This document shows positions 44,392-56,365 of a DNA stretch of 64,000 nucleotides, in pieces. A model generated the notes under the pieces. It searched no databases and was not told where the DNA came from. It saw only the letters and a list, made by a program, of their open reading frames with translations. The position numbers and the translations under genes are program-made. The stretch is from Pseudo-nitzschia pungens (lineage: Eukaryota > Bacillariophyta > Bacillariophyceae > Bacillariales > Bacillariaceae), in assembly GCA_037355855.1 (NCBI GenBank), contig CM074758.1:9087001-9151000 (forward strand), given 5' to 3'. How positions within the stretch are numbered: the first letter of the stretch is position 1; each line of letters begins with the position of its first letter.

Positions 44392-46270
44392 CCTGTAATT
44401 GTACGGTAAGGTTACGTACCGTAAAGGATCTCATCATGTCAAGAACGTCATGTTGGCATGTTGGTGAGTTGTCGGAACGATCGAATGGTACTGATTGAGT
44501 CGTTATAACACGCAACAACAAAACATTCAATAAGGCATTGCTTAGGCGCCAAAAGCTACTAAACACTTACGAATACGACTAGAATACCGTACGAGTAAGA
44601 CAAGACTATCCATACGTACCGTACCGTACTTGCGAACAACAGCGAACGTTTCTGGGTAGATTACGGTACGGGTAACTCACTTGTAATCATATCGTAGCCA
44701 CTCAAATTGACTGATGTAATGGTACGAGTAAGTTACCATGGATACCGGGTTTCGTGTAGCCAGAAAGGGCTTCTCATTTTCTTTGCGGGGAGATAAAGAA
44801 CACAGAAGACCGGAACCGGAACGAATGATACAACTACCTGTACCAGTATAGGTTCGAATTTGCTTTTTGAACAGGTCTCGATCAATAAAGACGGATCGCT
44901 GTTTGGTTTCGTTGGATCCCTGAATGGAACTTTGTCGAACATTCCATAAAGGCTATGATAATGTACTATCGTAAAATGCTTGAGAATACAGGTACAGCAA
45001 TGTTATACCATCGAACTCATTCGTCCTGAAACTATCGTACCATTCGCTCCTTGAACTTCTCAAATTACTTATCCTTTTTCGGTGTCATGCAGAAAATGTA
45101 CCGGTACATCTTTCCAAAGAAGTAAGTTGTGCGCAATTGGAAGGGCAACGAACAGCATGATAAAAATCAATGCTCAACTGCTGTCATTACCGTACGTACC
45201 GTACGTAGTCTCGCCTTGTCCGATCCGGAGAATGCCATGATCGATTATTTGCTTCCAAGTTCATGTTGTCTCGGTAAGCAAAATGGGGACAATAAACACC
45301 GTACGGCATTCCTCAACCAGAAGGCGAAGGTCAAGGATGAAGAAGTTGCTCCTCTTGGGTTCAATGATTTACAGATATCTTTGAATAACAAGAAGATTAG
45401 AGTATTCTTCTCGTCTGATCTCTGGATTTAAAATCATGCCATACCCCGGGTCTACTAGTTATTAGAATAGTAGTGATATGCAAATTGTAATTGTGAGCTA
45501 TTACATGATTAGTGAGGTTATTGGAGATGCTCTCTCGTGGAGCATTGAGCGAGTGGTCAGCGAGCCCTGCTGAGTCAGCTCATCGCCGATCTTGCTCTGA
45601 TCCAAACCTTAACCTTATTTAGGGTTGGTTCGGTGCACGGCACTGCAGCTAGTAGTAGTAGCTACTACTAGGTAGTACTACTACTACAAGAAGAAGTAGT
45701 ACTCGTCCTCATCTGTGTTTCTCTTTGCAGCAGCAGTGCACTTGCTTTTCAAACCATCAAAGTCATTTCTGGATATTTTGAATACAACAACAAAGCGTTT
45801 TATGCTGATCCCACCATAACCAATGGCATCGCAATTGAAAATTTAGAACTTGATAAACTAGTACTAGTAGTAGTAGTACTAGAAGTGCAGGTCTCGTTGT
45901 GAACAACGCTGCAGAAGATTTGCACAGAAAAAAATCAAGAAGTTACTTGGGGCATATCATCGGATAAGCATTCATGTTGATCCAGATTTGCGAAGGGGAA
46001 ATGTTGTGAATAAAGTTTGTTTCTTTTCACCAGTTTGTCGTGAGGTGCACAAGCTGTTCTCTAACAATAATGTTTGTGCACACAGTCGGACCTATTTTTA
46101 TACTATTGTATGGACAAATAGAATATACCAGGTGCATAAAACAAATATTCATAGTTTTAACAAGTGTATGCCACAATCATTCTTTTCCTGGTTTCAGTTA
46201 CAGTCTTTAAATGAGAAACATGAAGGCCTACAGCGCACTTGAAACATAATGAAGGTAGTACATTTGGTCG
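44392..46270. other. Spacer with palindromic microsatellites
   Basis: It begins with GTACGGTAAGGTTACGTACCG at about 44400 and contains TAG/TAC microsatellites at about 45647-45690 and 45860-45885. No gene is supported. Confidence 0.5.
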
Positions 46271-47858
46271 CTAAAATACATGGTTTTGGAGTGCTTCGTC
46301 CTCGGTACAGACGCAAAGTTTGTTGAACACAGCGGAGAAAGTTATCGAATTCGTTCTCTCTTTCTTGTTATCTTTCTTGTTCTTTCTTCTTCTCTGGCGT
46401 CTGTTGTCCAATGCAGGATCCGCTGAATTTTGCATAGAGTTGTTGATGCATGGAGGATGGTCTAGACTCATTATGGTGCGAGTGGTGCCCAACGAGAATC
46501 GTTCGGGTGGCGATAGCCACGTGAAGGACTGCGGTTTCTGTAATTTGTCCAATTCCTGCATGATTTGGCATCCAACGCCTTGTATATATCCCGAGCGCGG
46601 AAACTCTTCCATGACGACCTCTACAAAGCGGGTCAGGGTCGGTCTGTTCAGGGATTTCGAGAGGTTGTCTTCTTTGTCCCCGAGGCAAAACCAAAAGAAG
46701 GAAATGGCTGCAACGGATGCCGCCTCGTACTTGAACCAATGATAATAATAATGGTCGTAATCACTGACGTGTTCGTCGGTTTTCTTGTCCAACAGATTTT
46801 GACACTTGTCGGCAATCTGTTTCTTCCATATACACTCGCGGACGCTGGTGTTCGGTATAGGTCCTCTCGTCTGTCTTGGTGCGGAGGAGCGTGTTGAGGG
46901 TGAGGAACACTTTCGTCACCCAAGAAAATGACATTGCAGTTCCTGTCTGGTCCAAACAAGTATCCACGGCAATGAGAAGCTTCATGCGCTGATAGTTCTT
47001 TTCGCGATCGTGATGATTGCCCTCCGAATCCTCGTGTTCTTGAAAGTAGGCCACGACGGAGGGGGACGAAACGAGATCCATCAAGAAGTTCCAGGTTGTT
47101 CCAAAGACGCGGGTTTGCTGGTTTCTGCGAACCACAACCTTTTCGTTGTTTTTATGGAACGTGAGGGCAAGGACGAGAATACTAATGGCCTGGGCTTCGA
47201 TGAAGATGAGAGGATTTCCGTTGTCCTTTTCGTTGGTTTCTTCACCACTGTCCAGTAACGACAACAACCAGCGAAGAACATCGATTGCCTCGTATACACA
47301 CTGAAAGTCCTGCACGTTGATTCGAATGTACTGAAGCAGCTCCGGAATATATCTTGTTTTGATTGCATCTCTGTAGATTTCGATGATGTACTCGTAGTAT
47401 TCAATAATTTGCAGCATTGTAAGGGCCTCTATCGAGTCCGACTTTGGTGTGGTTGGACATATGGCCTTCTCCAAAAGATCTATGGGCGAGTAAAGTCCCG
47501 GTTGGAGGAGCGAATTCTCATTATGGACCGGCAGTTCCGATAATTTTCCGACGTCTATGCTGTTGCCACTGATGGTTGACGAAGCGTTTGAAATTTCGCT
47601 CGTGATTGAAGAGTCCGAACTGGATACAACAAACTCGGTAGAACTAGAGGACGATGAGTCCGTCGAGAACGAGTGGAGGATGCTTCTGTAGGCGTTTTTT
47701 TTCGAACTCTTTGTTTCAGCGCCGCCAACATTTGCGGCGGTATTGCCCTTCCTGCCTCGTTGTGCCAGAGCATTTGCGGATGACTTCTCAACAGAGACAA
47801 CACGGATCGGTTTGTTGCCGCCTTTCTTGGCTCGCTTCAAGTTCCACAACGAAATCAT
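46271..47858 (-). CDS. Uncharacterised 528-residue protein, one +1 frame break
   Basis: The start ATG 47858 (MISLWNLKRAKKGGNK) opens a frame to about 46866. Skipping one base near 46865 joins it to the next frame, which ends at 46271. The best placement is at AGG: skip A and read GGA, giving KTDEGPIPNTSVRECIWKKQ. A polar, Lys-rich and poly-Ser N-terminus is followed by helical segments (LQIIEYYEYIIEIYRDAIK; VYEAIDVLRWLLSLLD; EAQAISILVLALTFH; WNFLMDLVSSPSVVAYFQ) that suggest an alpha-helical repeat protein. The end has HYYYHWFKYEAASVAAISFF and a Lys/Arg-rich patch. No known family or active site is recognised. Confidence 0.65.
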
Positions 47859-50066
47859 GGTACTCGTCTCAATTTTGTTTCACCACGGACGTTTTCGATC
47901 TGTCGAGGGCGCCGATTGTGAGACAACTCTTAAGTTCGGTAGATAACGTGCATTATTGAGTTCCTCAACCTCCGTGCAGTCGGAACGGCGAAGTTGGTGA
48001 CAGGGAGTGTTCCGCTCTTTTTGGATTAGGCGGGAGCAAGTATTGGAACGATGAAAGGTTGCAAAAGACGTGTGAAAATCCTGTTTTTGCAAACGGAAGA
48101 GGGTATTCATGTGATACAAACATCATACCGCTCAAAGATACAGCGTGCACGGAAAAGCACGATAGAAATCGCAATAAGCTCGAGGTGTTTTTGTGATACT
48201 TGTCGGCTTTTGCGTGACACTTCCCGCTCGGTCGGACCGAGCGGTCCGGCAAATTCGCACATGTCCGACAATGTCCAGAAGTTACGCGCTCTTCAAACAT
48301 ACCTTAAAACCACTTCGTTCTTCCTAAAAATTTAGCATTAGAGGTGATTATTATGAAAACACAAAACACTCGTATCCTTTTGCACATGATTGTCGAAGCA
48401 ATGAACACCTGTATTGATAAGTGACTTGACTGGCCAAGCGAGCAGTATTAAATACATTACAACAGATTGTCTATTTGTTAGACAGATTTTTGTTGTTAGA
48501 CATCTAAATAGTTCTTCAGATTGTTATTGCCACCCCTTGGTAGGACTCAATTCTTTCGAGACTCCACCACAAAACAAACATACTACTACTTCTCTTATTT
48601 TTGTATCAAGAAACATCGTGGTTTTAAAATTGTCATGATACGGCACGATATTATGTTCTGTATTACGTATGCACTTTCAACATTGACAGGGACCAAAAAG
48701 AAATTGAAAAAATGCTTGAGGAATACAGGTAACTAAGTTACTGTGCATCAATTCCTAGCTCAACAAACATTCTGATTGCAGGCAGATGAAGAAAGAAGGA
48801 TACTACTAGCAGTCCCAGAGGAGGAGGGGGAGGAGGAAGGCAATCAATTCAATTGTAAGAAAGGTCATCAGCAGTTTCTTGTTGTTCTTTGAGAGCCATT
48901 GTGCATGTCATACTACTACTACTTTTGTTGTTGTTGCACAGCTCCTGCTACCAGAATAGTACTTTGGATTCAATCCGCGTGCTTTCATGTTTCTTCACTC
49001 ATTCTCGTCTGATTCAACGTCTTCAGAGAAAAAAAATAGCATGCTGATCATATTGCAAATCTCACCAACGACAAGAAGCACAGAGGGTGAACTTGCTTCC
49101 GGGAGTGGAGTTTTCCTGCCATTTTACTACTAAGTTCACGCGAGTGCTGAGTATCATTGGTGGTTTGCAACAACAGCCAATTGCTTTCAACAGGTTCCTT
49201 CTTGCTATGCCACTCTGCACAACATACTAGTGTACTATTTACTCAGGTGCGGACCCAACCAACAAGAGGAGGCACGCACATCCAACTACTTACTTGTACC
49301 ACTACGACTTTCGGTTACGATAGACGATGGTAGGTAGTGGTGTTCTCCTGTTCTGGCTTCTTCGCTCTACGAACTAAACCTTACTCCTAGTAGTAATAAT
49401 GCTTCCACGTTTCGTACGTGGTGGGTGTTATGAATACAACAACAAGTAAAGTAACCTTGAGATCTTATCCACATTCCTTTTTTTTTTTCCTTTCCAATCT
49501 TCGTTCCCGCAACCGCACGCGACGGTTGGAGGACATCGTGCGCGGCGCGACGCCCAACACTAATGACCCATCCCAAAGGATACAGATGGAATGACACATG
49601 ACCTTATTGTACATTCAACGCTAGGTTTCCGTTCGAATTCGATGACCGATGATTTAACCTGGCAGGACCAAACCGACGGTAACCTTAGCTTACCTCAATC
49701 TCAATCACGCCTACGGTACGGTACGAATGCCCTTACTACAAGGATCGCCATCATTCTGTGTATCCACGAAGAAGGTGCTTCTCACAAGAACAGTAAGGTC
49801 ACGAGTAAGGTTAGGAAATACTCTCTCGTACGGTAAGGTTTACGTACGGTACATCCAGCATACCTTTTTTCCTTTTCGAATTGAGTCCTGGAACTGGTCG
49901 AGCATTTCGCTGCATAACAAGGTATACCAATCCGAACTGCTCATTGCCCATCGACAAAGCACGTACGATACAAACTACAGTACAAGTACTCGCAAACCGC
50001 ATACCTGCTACAGTACTCTCACAACCTCCTAACAAACAACAACAGAAACTTTGTCCCCAAGACACC
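47859..50066. other. Spacer, no supported gene
   Basis: It contains GAGGAGG/GGAGG tracts (about 48820-48837), TACTACTACT runs, and TACGGTAAGGTTTACGTACGG words near 49830-49853. Only short open frames without domains occur. Confidence 0.5.
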
Positions 50067-51457
50067 ATGATCGACCCGCTCTCCGACGACAACGACATCG
50101 AGGGGGATTTGATGGCGGCCATGAACGCCGCCTTGGAAGACGGGAGCGATAGCAACATGGGATTGTTGGATGGCGACGACGACGACGACGACGACGATCT
50201 GCTGTCCGTCGATGTCGTTGGGGAAGCCATGAACCTGTTGATGACGAGTGCAAGCAATCAGCGAAGCGGGGGACGGACGAAATCGAAGACCTGGACGGCT
50301 TGGAACAAGAGAAGGAAGAGGAGATTAGCTTTGAGGATTTCATGGCGGGGAAAGCTACCATCGACGACGGCGAGGACGACGACGGGAACGACGACGACGA
50401 GGAAATCGAAACGAGCGAGATGCCCACCGAAAAATCCAACGGGGAGGAACCGGCACCCAGCGGAGACAGCCCCGACTCTCCCGATGACTCGTCGCCGGCC
50501 GTCGACAACGGATCCCGGAAGCGGTGGCGCCGACACCAACTGCAACGGCAAGGGCAACACCGCCCACGAACCCATTGCCTCCGTCCCGCTCCAGCAGTTC
50601 GAAAACGCCCTGGCCCTCATCCAGGACCTGGAAAACCGCGTCCTGATCCTGGAAACCGACCGGCAGTGCCTCGTCGAAGAAAACTCCTCCCTCAAGGAGG
50701 AAACCCTCGCCCAGGCCACGATGCTGGCCACGCTCGAGGCCAAGCTGGCCGAGTTTCCAAAGCTCCTGCAGCAGACGGTCGACGAGGAAGCCAAACTGGC
50801 GGCCGCCAAGGCCGAGGCCGAGACCTAAGTTTAGCTTTTGGAAAAAGGACATGGACCGGCAGGAAAAGGAGCTCGAGGAGGAAAAGCGGAAGCGATCACG
50901 GAATCACGCGGCCACCACCGACTCGCTCGTGCAGTCGGACTTTCTCAAGGACGTGGTGGAGCGCAAGGAACAGGAGGAAAAGACCTGCCGGAGGCGTGGC
51001 TGCCGTTGCCGGTGGACTGCTGTCCAAGGTGACGGGACCCCTACAAAACTCCCAATCCAAAGCGCAGAACGGTGTGGCGACTTCCGATCCAGCAGATGGT
51101 AACAACAACCACAACAATAACAGCAACAGTAACAGCAACAGTAACAATACCCCGCAATCACCAAAGCGGAAGGGACCCTTTGGGTTCTTGCGCGGCTGGG
51201 GCGGTGGGAAAAACAAAGAGAACAACGACAAGGACGAAACCGACCAAGACGGAGAGGGGGACACCCCCGACGAAACCACGGGGGAGGGTTCCGATGATAT
51301 CAGGGGCAGCGAAAGGGACCTCGCCACTTCCAACAGCCACGACAGCAGCGGCAGTGCCGGTGGTTTCCTGGACGGGGAGGATGATGCGAACGAGATGATG
51401 ACCATTGTCCACGACAAACACAATCCCGACGACAAGATGCTGGGATTGCTCACGTAG
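50067..51457 (+). CDS. Acidic coiled-coil protein in five frame segments
   Basis: The start is ATG 50067 (MIDPLSDDNDIEGDLMAAMN). The reading needs a net -1 (or two +1) in 50259-50272 around a GGGGG run, then +1 at about 50516 (CGG), about 50826 (TAA) and 50992 (AGG), ending at 51457: about 462 residues. Features are an Asp run, acidic linkers, a long coiled coil (QQFENALALIQDLENRVLIL ... EEAKLAAAKAEAE), continued after the TAA as KKDMDRQEKELEEEKRKR, then GGLLSKVTGPLQNSQ, an Asn/Ser repeat and a Gly-rich FGFLRGWGGGK. The heptads run straight through the TAA, so the stop is unlikely to be the real end. Function unknown; probably a structural or vesicle-tether-like protein. Confidence 0.65.
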
Positions 51458-54043
51458 TTGGTAGGTTAGCCAGCTCGGTGGCTAGGGCCCCCAGACATGG
51501 AGGTTCGCAAGGCGTTCTCGACAAGAAAAAAACATACGAGTCAACCCGCGCCACTCTTCGTGCTGCAAGCAAACACGTTGCGTTGCGGAAAAATGACCGT
51601 GAAACAAACAAAAAACAGGTCGGAAAGAATTGTGTTGCATACCATACGACACCATAAATCTTACCATGGCATCGTACCGCTCGAAATGACGGAGTGCGAT
51701 ACGATGTGATGAGGAACCATTCCAAAAAATCACAGTGCAGAAGATCAAACACATCCGTCAGCGGGTTTCGGCATGCCCACGACGAATTCATTCACAATAA
51801 GAAAACGGATTGCAACTAGTATTGCAAAATACTGGATGCCTCGACCCATGCATTGTATCATGATTGCACCGAGCGCATCGACAGGCACCCACACCACACC
51901 AGCAAATGTTATCCTAGCGGAAAAAGACTTCGGCAAGACTCTCAACTACTCGAGAACGACTAAGATCGTAGATAGAGGCACAACATAAATCAATTTAGTG
52001 CCATTTATTGCAATCTAATCTGCTATATTTCATTCGATTCCTGACTTGGTTTACCGATCGCAACTGGTTGCCGCTCTCCTTCTACTGTTACGTTCCGAGA
52101 TTCACGGTTCTCGAACCGAGACCATGGCAATTCGTCGACACGTTTGTTTTGCTCAAACCCACAACGCTCAATCACATTGGTGCTTCACAGAAACAACGTT
52201 GTTTTAAATTGCAGAATCAATACGTGCGCAAGGTTGAATCGAACAACTACGGCGCTAGCCGTCTACAGGTTTGAAGCCTGCACCCACCACCAGGCAGGAT
52301 CATGCACACAAAAAAGAGAGAGAGGGAGGGTTGATTCGTTCCTTGTCCGAGTCAACAGACCATCGGGACTACCGAATCCATTGAAACTGGAACAAAGGAA
52401 GAGTCTGGAAGGGGAGTTGCGCAATAGACAAAAATAAAATCTGTTAGAGCTCTGGGTTACTGTCGCATACCTGTATTGGACGTCGCATGGCAGTGAATAT
52501 AGCCCGGAAAGGACTACTGATTTTCCTTTCTTGTTACATTGTTCTCGCAGTTCCTAGAACGAGTCGTCTACACCATCGAGGAATGTGGCAAACCCGAAAC
52601 CGCTCCCCGACTCCATTTTAGAGCAAGGAAGCAACCAGAGCAAGCCGCCTCTAGCAGCCGCACAGTCGTCTCTGCTTGTATTGTCGAAAACTCACGTTGC
52701 GGTATTCATACGCTCCTCACAAGACACAGATGACACTCACCGATTGACCACTCGGAGGAAACAACATAAAGCCGACAGACCGACCCTGCGACCTTCAGAC
52801 TCAGAGGTACGACTCGTTCCATCACATCATTTACACCATTCGTCTCTTTCCTTTCAGCAAAAGATTCAAGCAACGACACAAGGAAATCCAGAGTGGGTGA
52901 GTTAGTGAGTCGGTTTCCCATTGCATCGTGCAACATAACAATAATAACAATAATAGCGATGTACCAAAGGATATTGAGGTCGCTCCCGTAGTGCATATCG
53001 ATTCGAACGTCACACCCAACCGATGGTTTCTTTTTGAACTTTTCTTGCACGATATTTGACCGAACAAGAACTATGGAGAGAAAGTTCCAGCCGGCTTCGA
53101 TACGTGCGTCACAAACCACAAACAGCACCGCTAACGAACCGAACCGAACCGAACCGAACCGAACGAAACAGTCCTCCAACTTACATTGTGTGGGAATATT
53201 GATGATTGCTTCAATGGCAGATGCCATTTTTCAACCACAAGTCGGCAGCAACGACCATTCTCAACAAATGCAAGCAAGGGAAGATTGCTCGGCGACGGAA
53301 TTTGCTCTGGAACCTAAATCAGGACCAAATAGTCGAAATCACAGTGGCGTTCGGTTAGAATTCAATTTTGATACAGTCGTCGATGATATTGATGCGATAG
53401 AATTTCGTTTGTTCATTGTTCGGAAAAATTTGTCACTCACAGGGAAAACCTGGATACGTGGTCACCCTCGGAAGTGATGTGGTGAATTTTATCGTCCTTA
53501 CAATTCAGCTGCAACTACTATTCGACGAGGCATCACCGGCTCCCCCACAAACAGTGCAGCGCTATGCAGTGCACCGAGATAGCGCCCCACCAGAAGCGAA
53601 ATTCACGTACCGTATCTTGATGGCATCCTCGAAATGCCGTTGGATGCTGAAAGGAAGTTGTCACGATATCCAGAATACCAATGCGCCGCCAGTTGTGACG
53701 AGGAGTGTTCGGAATCGCTACAACCTTGATCGCAAATTCCCTAGATAGCCCGTGCTGTGACTGCAATAAATCTAGAATGAATAGCTGTGGAAGATTGTGA
53801 GCTGACTGTCGGACACAAGAAGCCAATATCTCACCGAGTACCATTCACATAAAATGAGTTCGACGTTCACCCTTCACGAAGTGAGAAGTAAGGTTACGAA
53901 AAAATATTTTTTTTAACCAACTCGAGATGATTGATTGAGTTGTTTGATGGATTTGGTGGATGAACGACGTTGATGACGTCTGTCATACCATGCGTCCAAA
54001 GCCTTTTGTTACGCTGCCGAACGACAAACAGAGAGAAAAAAAC
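51458..54043. other. Long spacer, weak coding hints only
   Basis: It holds a GAACC pentanucleotide run (about 53135-53165) and a GTAAGGTTACG word near 53889. Open frames at 53034-53477 and 53416-53748 might be exons (a CACTCACAG acceptor precedes GKPGYVVTLGSDVV), but no donor, domain or composition supports a model. Confidence 0.4.
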
Positions 54044-54938
54044 TTAGCAAGTTCGCAATTTCTGCAATTCAATGGAGGTTGAGTCGATTGCTTTCCTTTG
54101 ATTGGCAAACAGAGGTTCCTTTGCCAAGGACTCTTCCAAGATAGCAAATGAATTCAAAAAAGACCCTATCACATTTGTTGTGGTGATAGCCTGGTACACC
54201 CATTGCGCCTTGTACAAATGGAAAAAAGTATGGTAAGCATTTTGCAGTGACGATGAACACTTGCAGTGCCAAGATGGTGTACTAGTAGTAGTACTCGTAG
54301 TACTAGTACTAGCTACTACGAAGTACTCTACTATGCCTTTCCTCCGATCGGAATGGTTGCTAGTAACCTTACTAATATCCCTCAACAATAAGTATTTGCT
54401 AACCTGAGCGGGACGTATTCTCGGAATCAGAGCTACAAAGGTGCGATAGAAGCATTCGTCATTTTCCTTGGGGGGAAAGGTTGTCAAATTCTTGCAAATC
54501 ATTGCCATTGTTCGAATCTGCACCGACGTTTGTTGTGATCTGTGCAAAAACCATTCCGAGCACATCTGACAGTTCATCGTCAAAGAAAATACCGGTAGAC
54601 AACAGAGTATTCAATTTCTTTCCAGTGATCGTTATAATTATTGGTGAAAATCTACATTGCGAATGCCTTCAAATGTAATATTTTCGTGGTCGATGAAGTA
54701 CTATATTCTTCCTATTAGGTCTGACTTGTTTTCACGTCGAATCGTCTTCTGGCGAGATAAAAATCTAAACGTGGAGTGCTGTATTCAAAGTTCTTTCGCT
54801 CTTCTGGCAATTAAACGTCATTTTACGGTGATAGTCGGATGTGCGTTCCTTATGGTGCAAAGAGCAGTCTTCTTTGAGCTTCAATAAGCTGTTGCTGATC
54901 GCAGCGACTCCCCGTAACTCCCAGGTGTGTTTTTGCAT
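54044..54938 (-). CDS. Possible four-exon protein of unknown function
   Basis: A tentative model has exons 54938-54771 (MQKHTWELRGVAAISNSLL), 54700-54656 (YFIDHENITFEGIRN), 54617-54404 and 54259-54044, all in phase 0. Exon 3 reads LSTGIFFDDELSDVLGMVFA, then needs one base skipped in a 6-C run (54475-54470) to continue as KENDECFYRTFVALIPRIRP. Exon 4 reads YHTFFHLYKAQWVYQAITTT and ends at 54044. The 38-bp second intron is implausibly short and the first donor (GTTTAG) is weak, so parts may be wrong. Intron 3 holds a TAG/TAC microsatellite and a GTAAGGTTAC word. The helical, hydrophobic pattern and clean joins at exons 3-4 are the main support. Confidence 0.4.
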
Positions 54939-56365
54939 TCAAACTCAAGCCGGGCGGGTAGTCCTAGAGCTATGTGTGCTAATCACGACATTCGGTTGAA
55001 GAGTGTCAGTTCGGAAAGCTCACAACCATTAATTCCTCGGGCCTTCGGGCTTGTGCGGAGGAGTGCGGACCACATCGTTGGGCTGCATCGTTCTTTCAGC
55101 TGATTCCTGCCCTCGCTTTGGTGCGCTTTGGTGCGCTTTGATGCAGTGCCCACTCCAATCCCTTATAAACAATTCTCAATGTTTCAGCTGCTACAACATA
55201 TGCTTAGAATTGCAAGTCAATGAGCAGGAAAACCGAGTGTCGGCAAATCATAGTCTGTCCTCCATTCTGTTTTGCCATCTTCGTCATGAATCAGAAAAAA
55301 AATCATGAAACAACAAATAATTGTGAGAGACCTACCAGGACAAGCTGCTACGGAAGAGAAAAGCACGCCCATCCAACTATAATGATCTTCTAAAAGTACA
55401 GTTTTTATAGCAACAACCTTTATGACCGAACGCCGCACGGAGGAGTAACAGCGGAGACCGGAGATACAGGGTGCATACGGTGGTACCAAATTGAACAGAC
55501 ATCCAACCATTAAGGCACACACAACGCGTTCATGGAGAGAACTCCACAACACCGACAGGTCTGAACGTACCGTTGTTGAATTTAGAAAAAGTACCATCGA
55601 CTACACGAACCTTACAAAAGCATCTTCATGAATAAATATCTGGTATGTCAGTGAACAACGTTGCTCCCTCATCAGTCCAGAAACGTCCTTTGGTTGTTGC
55701 TTGTGTGAATTCCTTCGTCTCATTTCATCTTTCCGTGGCTAACAAGAGGTTGCAAACCCATTGCTCAGGGTGGACTCAAGTGTGTACTCCTGTGCAAGGC
55801 AGCGAACAGTGTTTCGAACGCGACTTTTTACCATCAACAACAACCAAAATTTTAGATTGATGAGTGGATGCCAAGTCCAATACGTACGGTACCGTACAGT
55901 AATCCAGGAAGATTTGGGGGTATGATTTTAGAGGATTGAGTGGTTCCATCTCTTACATTGGGGGATGACACGGGGTGTATCTGAATTTTTAGGGCATATC
56001 ATAAAGTCATTAAGTCTATGACCCTTGGGCTATCATCTCAAAAGACGTAGTAATACGTACGTACGGTATTGACATAATTTAAGTAGGCCTAAGATCTCAC
56101 CGCATTAGTCCTACTGCTTCGCCAACTGATACACCTCCCAATTGCCTTGGACCATTCTTCTTTGTTTTTTGGTATCTTGATCCGTTAGACTCTGCCAAAT
56201 TCAGGCATGATAGTTGGAAGAATTTTTTTTCAGGTCGTTCGTAAGTTAAGGTTTCGAGCTTCAGATCAGGGTACCGGTAAGAAGATCAACAACTGAGTGA
56301 GTAATATTCTGAACTATTCAATCTCTCCAAGCCAGTCGGTAAAGATACTTAACCAATTACAAAAG
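54939..56365. other. Spacer upstream of the large coiled-coil gene
   Basis: No gene is seen. A short repeat (tttggtgcgc, two copies near 55115-55140) and TACGTACGGTACCGTAC words (about 55881-55896 and 56053-56068) occur. Confidence 0.5.

Noticed and set aside
41027..44400. Target-site duplication of the fold-back element
   Set aside because: The flanking bases (ctcgtaatca and cctgtaattg) share only gtaat and not at matching distance from the ends; no confident duplication.
53034..53748. Two overlapping open frames as a two-exon gene
   Set aside because: A possible acceptor exists but no donor in phase, and neither peptide shows a domain.
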